The notes beneath the pieces were generated by a model. That model did not search any database. It saw only the letters and a program-made list of their open reading frames with translations, and was not told where the DNA came from. Positions 60,397-62,000 of a stretch of 62,000 nt of DNA are shown here, piece by piece. Made by a program: the position numbers and the translations under genes. The DNA lies in the NCBI GenBank assembly GCA_009760855.2, contig WPIO01000003.1:975001-1037000 (forward strand). Reading direction: 5' to 3'. Origin of the DNA: Cristatella mucedo (Eukaryota > Bryozoa > Phylactolaemata > Cristatellidae). How positions within the stretch are numbered: the stretch's first letter is position 1; every line of letters starts with the position of its first letter.

Positions 60397-60960
60397 ATTC
60401 GAAAAGCATTCAGAATCCCGTGTGAGCCTGTTGTTCGTGCACAGGTGATCCATTAATTCGTCTTCCGATATCGCTCGGTTTAAATCAGGCAGGTCAGCCA
60501 GCGTGTCGGCCAGTACATCCAGTACATTCGATGCTGGAGCACAGCCTCCGATATTGATATTGTAACATCTGCCTTTGTTGCTCCTCGTTTCGTCTAAACA
60601 GCTGTAGATCTGCTTGCGCATTGTTTGCTTACCAAACTTCGCTGGGGCTCTCCAACTCGCCGGTATTGGTGCTTGCCGTGACGGCTGCGTAAATCCACAC
60701 TGCAGCAGCTGCTGCTGAGGCATGTTCGAGGCCATCATATGATACTATTGCTGCATAGATTCTTTCTGCTGCATCTTCTGCTGCCACTGATTTTGCCTAG
60801 GTGGATGAGCTGCTGCTAGTGCAGTTGCTGCGACCATTTTGGCTGCATTTGACGCTGAGACTGTGGCTGCGGCTGCTGCCGCAGCAGCTGCGGTAGCAGC
60901 AGCTTTGGATGCAGCAGCAGGTGCTGAGGTGAGGCGGTCATACATGTGTTCATAGTCTGC
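60385..60960 (-). pseudogene. Unclassified low-complexity frame with one internal stop
   Basis: A single minus-strand frame from about 60960 to 60385 reads ADYEHMYDRLTSAPAAASK, then an alanine run. Next is WQQKMQQKESMQQ, a TAG stop at 60747-60745, and PQQQLLQCGFTQPSRQAPIP, then NVLDVLADTLADLPDLNRAI. The stop lies in a glutamine-rich stretch, so a simple CAG-to-TAG change would explain it; programmed readthrough is the more exciting but less likely reading. A second frame (RTDQLAIELAIDETSMQTM) joins upstream by a shift. The 3' part ends at the LINE-B tail. Composition suggests a gag-like or regulatory protein; no family recognised. Confidence 0.35.
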
Positions 60961-60964
60961 ATGG

Positions 60965-61760
60965 AAGTTTCATCAATTGCAAGCTCAATGGCCAGTTGAT
61001 CCGTTCGTCCCCTACTGACGTCGTGACTGAATCCAAAGTCCTTATCCAGTTTGAGTCGTCAGCGATTAAAATGCCTAAGGCGATTTCTATTTTCGGTCGG
61101 TACCCTTTTACTCTTCAGCTGCTTCAGGCATCCACGAACAAGGCCCCAGTTTCCTCGGAAGTGACATAGCTAGAGGGCCATGTTTATTATCGCAGCAGTA
61201 AGTCTATATAGTAAACCCAGACCTCAAGTTGCAACTTTCCGCAACCTGGACTCTAATCTCAGTCTCCGAAAAGAAGAAGCGACTGAACTGACTGGCACGA
61301 GAGACAGCCATTGTGAGGCTGATGACCGAGCGATGTCTATGCTTTCCAGATGGCCGACCTGGACAGCATCATTCTTGTCAATGTTCATCGAGTCCATAAT
61401 AAGCTTAGACTCAAGTACTTGTTTACCGATTCTGATCGATTTACATGTCAGGTACAGCAGCTGCAGGAGATGTGTCGCGTTGGGTTTCGGCTTTCGTTCA
61501 TCGATCACGTACTTGAGTTGCCGGCAGTGCAAAGGCTTCAGTCCTGCTTGACTGTCAAGATCAATATTTGCTATTGCCGTATTAGCTTTACATTCCACGC
61601 TGACTGAATCGCAACTCCATGTTGGGTTTGAATTTACGGTAGACCACGAACATGGTGTGATGCGATAAAAATCGTTGGTCCTTGTCTTGTTGCTTCTTCT
61701 TCTGCCGCCCTCCCAAATGCAGAGGGCGTGGCAGAAGACGGCAGCAGAAGGACACATATG
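60965..61760 (-). other. Unclassified element, part 1 (minus strand)
   Basis: An open minus frame at 61757-61224 contains LLQLLYLTCKSIRIGKQVLE, the counterpart of LLHLTGKSIIIGKQGVDNA at 58.6 kb, followed by sequence with no counterpart there. Similar length and order suggest an internal duplication or two nested copies of one element. Confidence 0.35.
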
Positions 61761-61837
61761 CTATTAAATCCGACTTCTTTTAAATTGAGTTGTAATACTC
61801 GATGTTTACGTTCGCTTTGCACAGCCTAGGTGCATTT

Positions 61838-61915
61838 GATTTACGACGGATTGCAGGAGATTCCTGTATTGGCGTGGACCGTTGCCGTTAATTGCAACGT
61901 AGTGACCGATACCTA
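61838..61915 (+). repeat. Partial unit of the giant inverted-repeat element
   Basis: cggattgcaggagattcctg, then tattggcgtggaccgttgcc and gttaattgcaacgtag, follows the right-arm core pattern GGATTGc..GTATTGGCccGGgCCaTTGC..ATTGC. It is close to the window edge, so its extent is unknown. Confidence 0.55.
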
Positions 61916-62000
61916 GCATTACCAATGGAGTTTCCCGGGTGCACCAAAAATAGAGTGTACACAAACAATAAATACAAATGGGAGCGTTAAACAGCAGATT

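Noticed and set aside
60745-60945. A conventional complete 66-residue alanine-rich protein
   Set aside because: The same frame continues past its stop for another 119 codons and is open upstream, so it is a piece of a longer broken frame.

Overview
The window looks like gene-poor, repeat-dense DNA from a multicellular animal. There are no bacterial-style operons or long open genes. The recognisable coding pieces are short exons with animal splice signals, and most other recognisable sequence is decayed retrotransposon. The best-supported host coding DNA is three fragments of a CTHRC1-like C-terminal domain. Several repeat features (CR1/L2-group LINEs with tRNA-headed SINEs, and a SPIN-like hAT element) would suit an aquatic invertebrate such as a mollusc. 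The species cannot be fixed from the sequence alone, so that is inference.

Layout. 1-3.3 kb: a minus-strand CR1/L2-group LINE (family A) whose order leader-endonuclease-linker-reverse transcriptase-C-terminal domain can still be read, with a plus-strand tail of the same family inserted in it. 3.8 kb: one CTHRC1-like exon. 5.7-6.5 kb: two SINEs. 8.9-9.7 kb: a decayed Ty3/Gypsy integrase. 12.6-18.9 kb: LINE-A and LINE-B fragments mixed with both SINE families. 21.9-22.8 kb: a deleted LINE-B and a SINE. 22.9-26.8 kb: a very large inverted-repeat element built of ~170-bp units. 27.1-33.2 kb: more SINE, LINE-A and LINE-B pieces, a worn SPIN-like fragment and an octamer satellite. 33.8-34.5 and 41.9-42.4 kb: CTHRC1-like exon groups. 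39.2 kb: a 184-bp SPIN-like hAT element with both ends. 40.7-41.6 kb: LINE-A. 43.2 kb: a 30-bp minisatellite. 45-46.2 kb: a GC-rich island. 47.5-49.2 kb: a half copy of the inverted-repeat element. 49.2-51.5 kb: LINE-A pieces on both strands, one with a SINE in its 3' UTR. 51.5-62 kb: a GC-richer stretch with minus-strand low-complexity reading frames, probably an unclassified element, interrupted by the best-preserved LINE-B.

How the parts relate. Two LINE families probably supplied the retrotransposition machinery. SINE-A ends in the same 3' sequence as LINE-A, which fits LINE-dependent mobilisation. That shared end can fold into a hairpin, and its stem changes in a compensating way between copies. 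The inverted-repeat element has no protein of its own; it resembles a Foldback-type non-autonomous element, and a transcript of it would fold into long double-stranded RNA. These repeats surround and probably broke up the CTHRC1-like genes. All family assignments come from reading the sequence by eye and from remembered family features; no database search was run.
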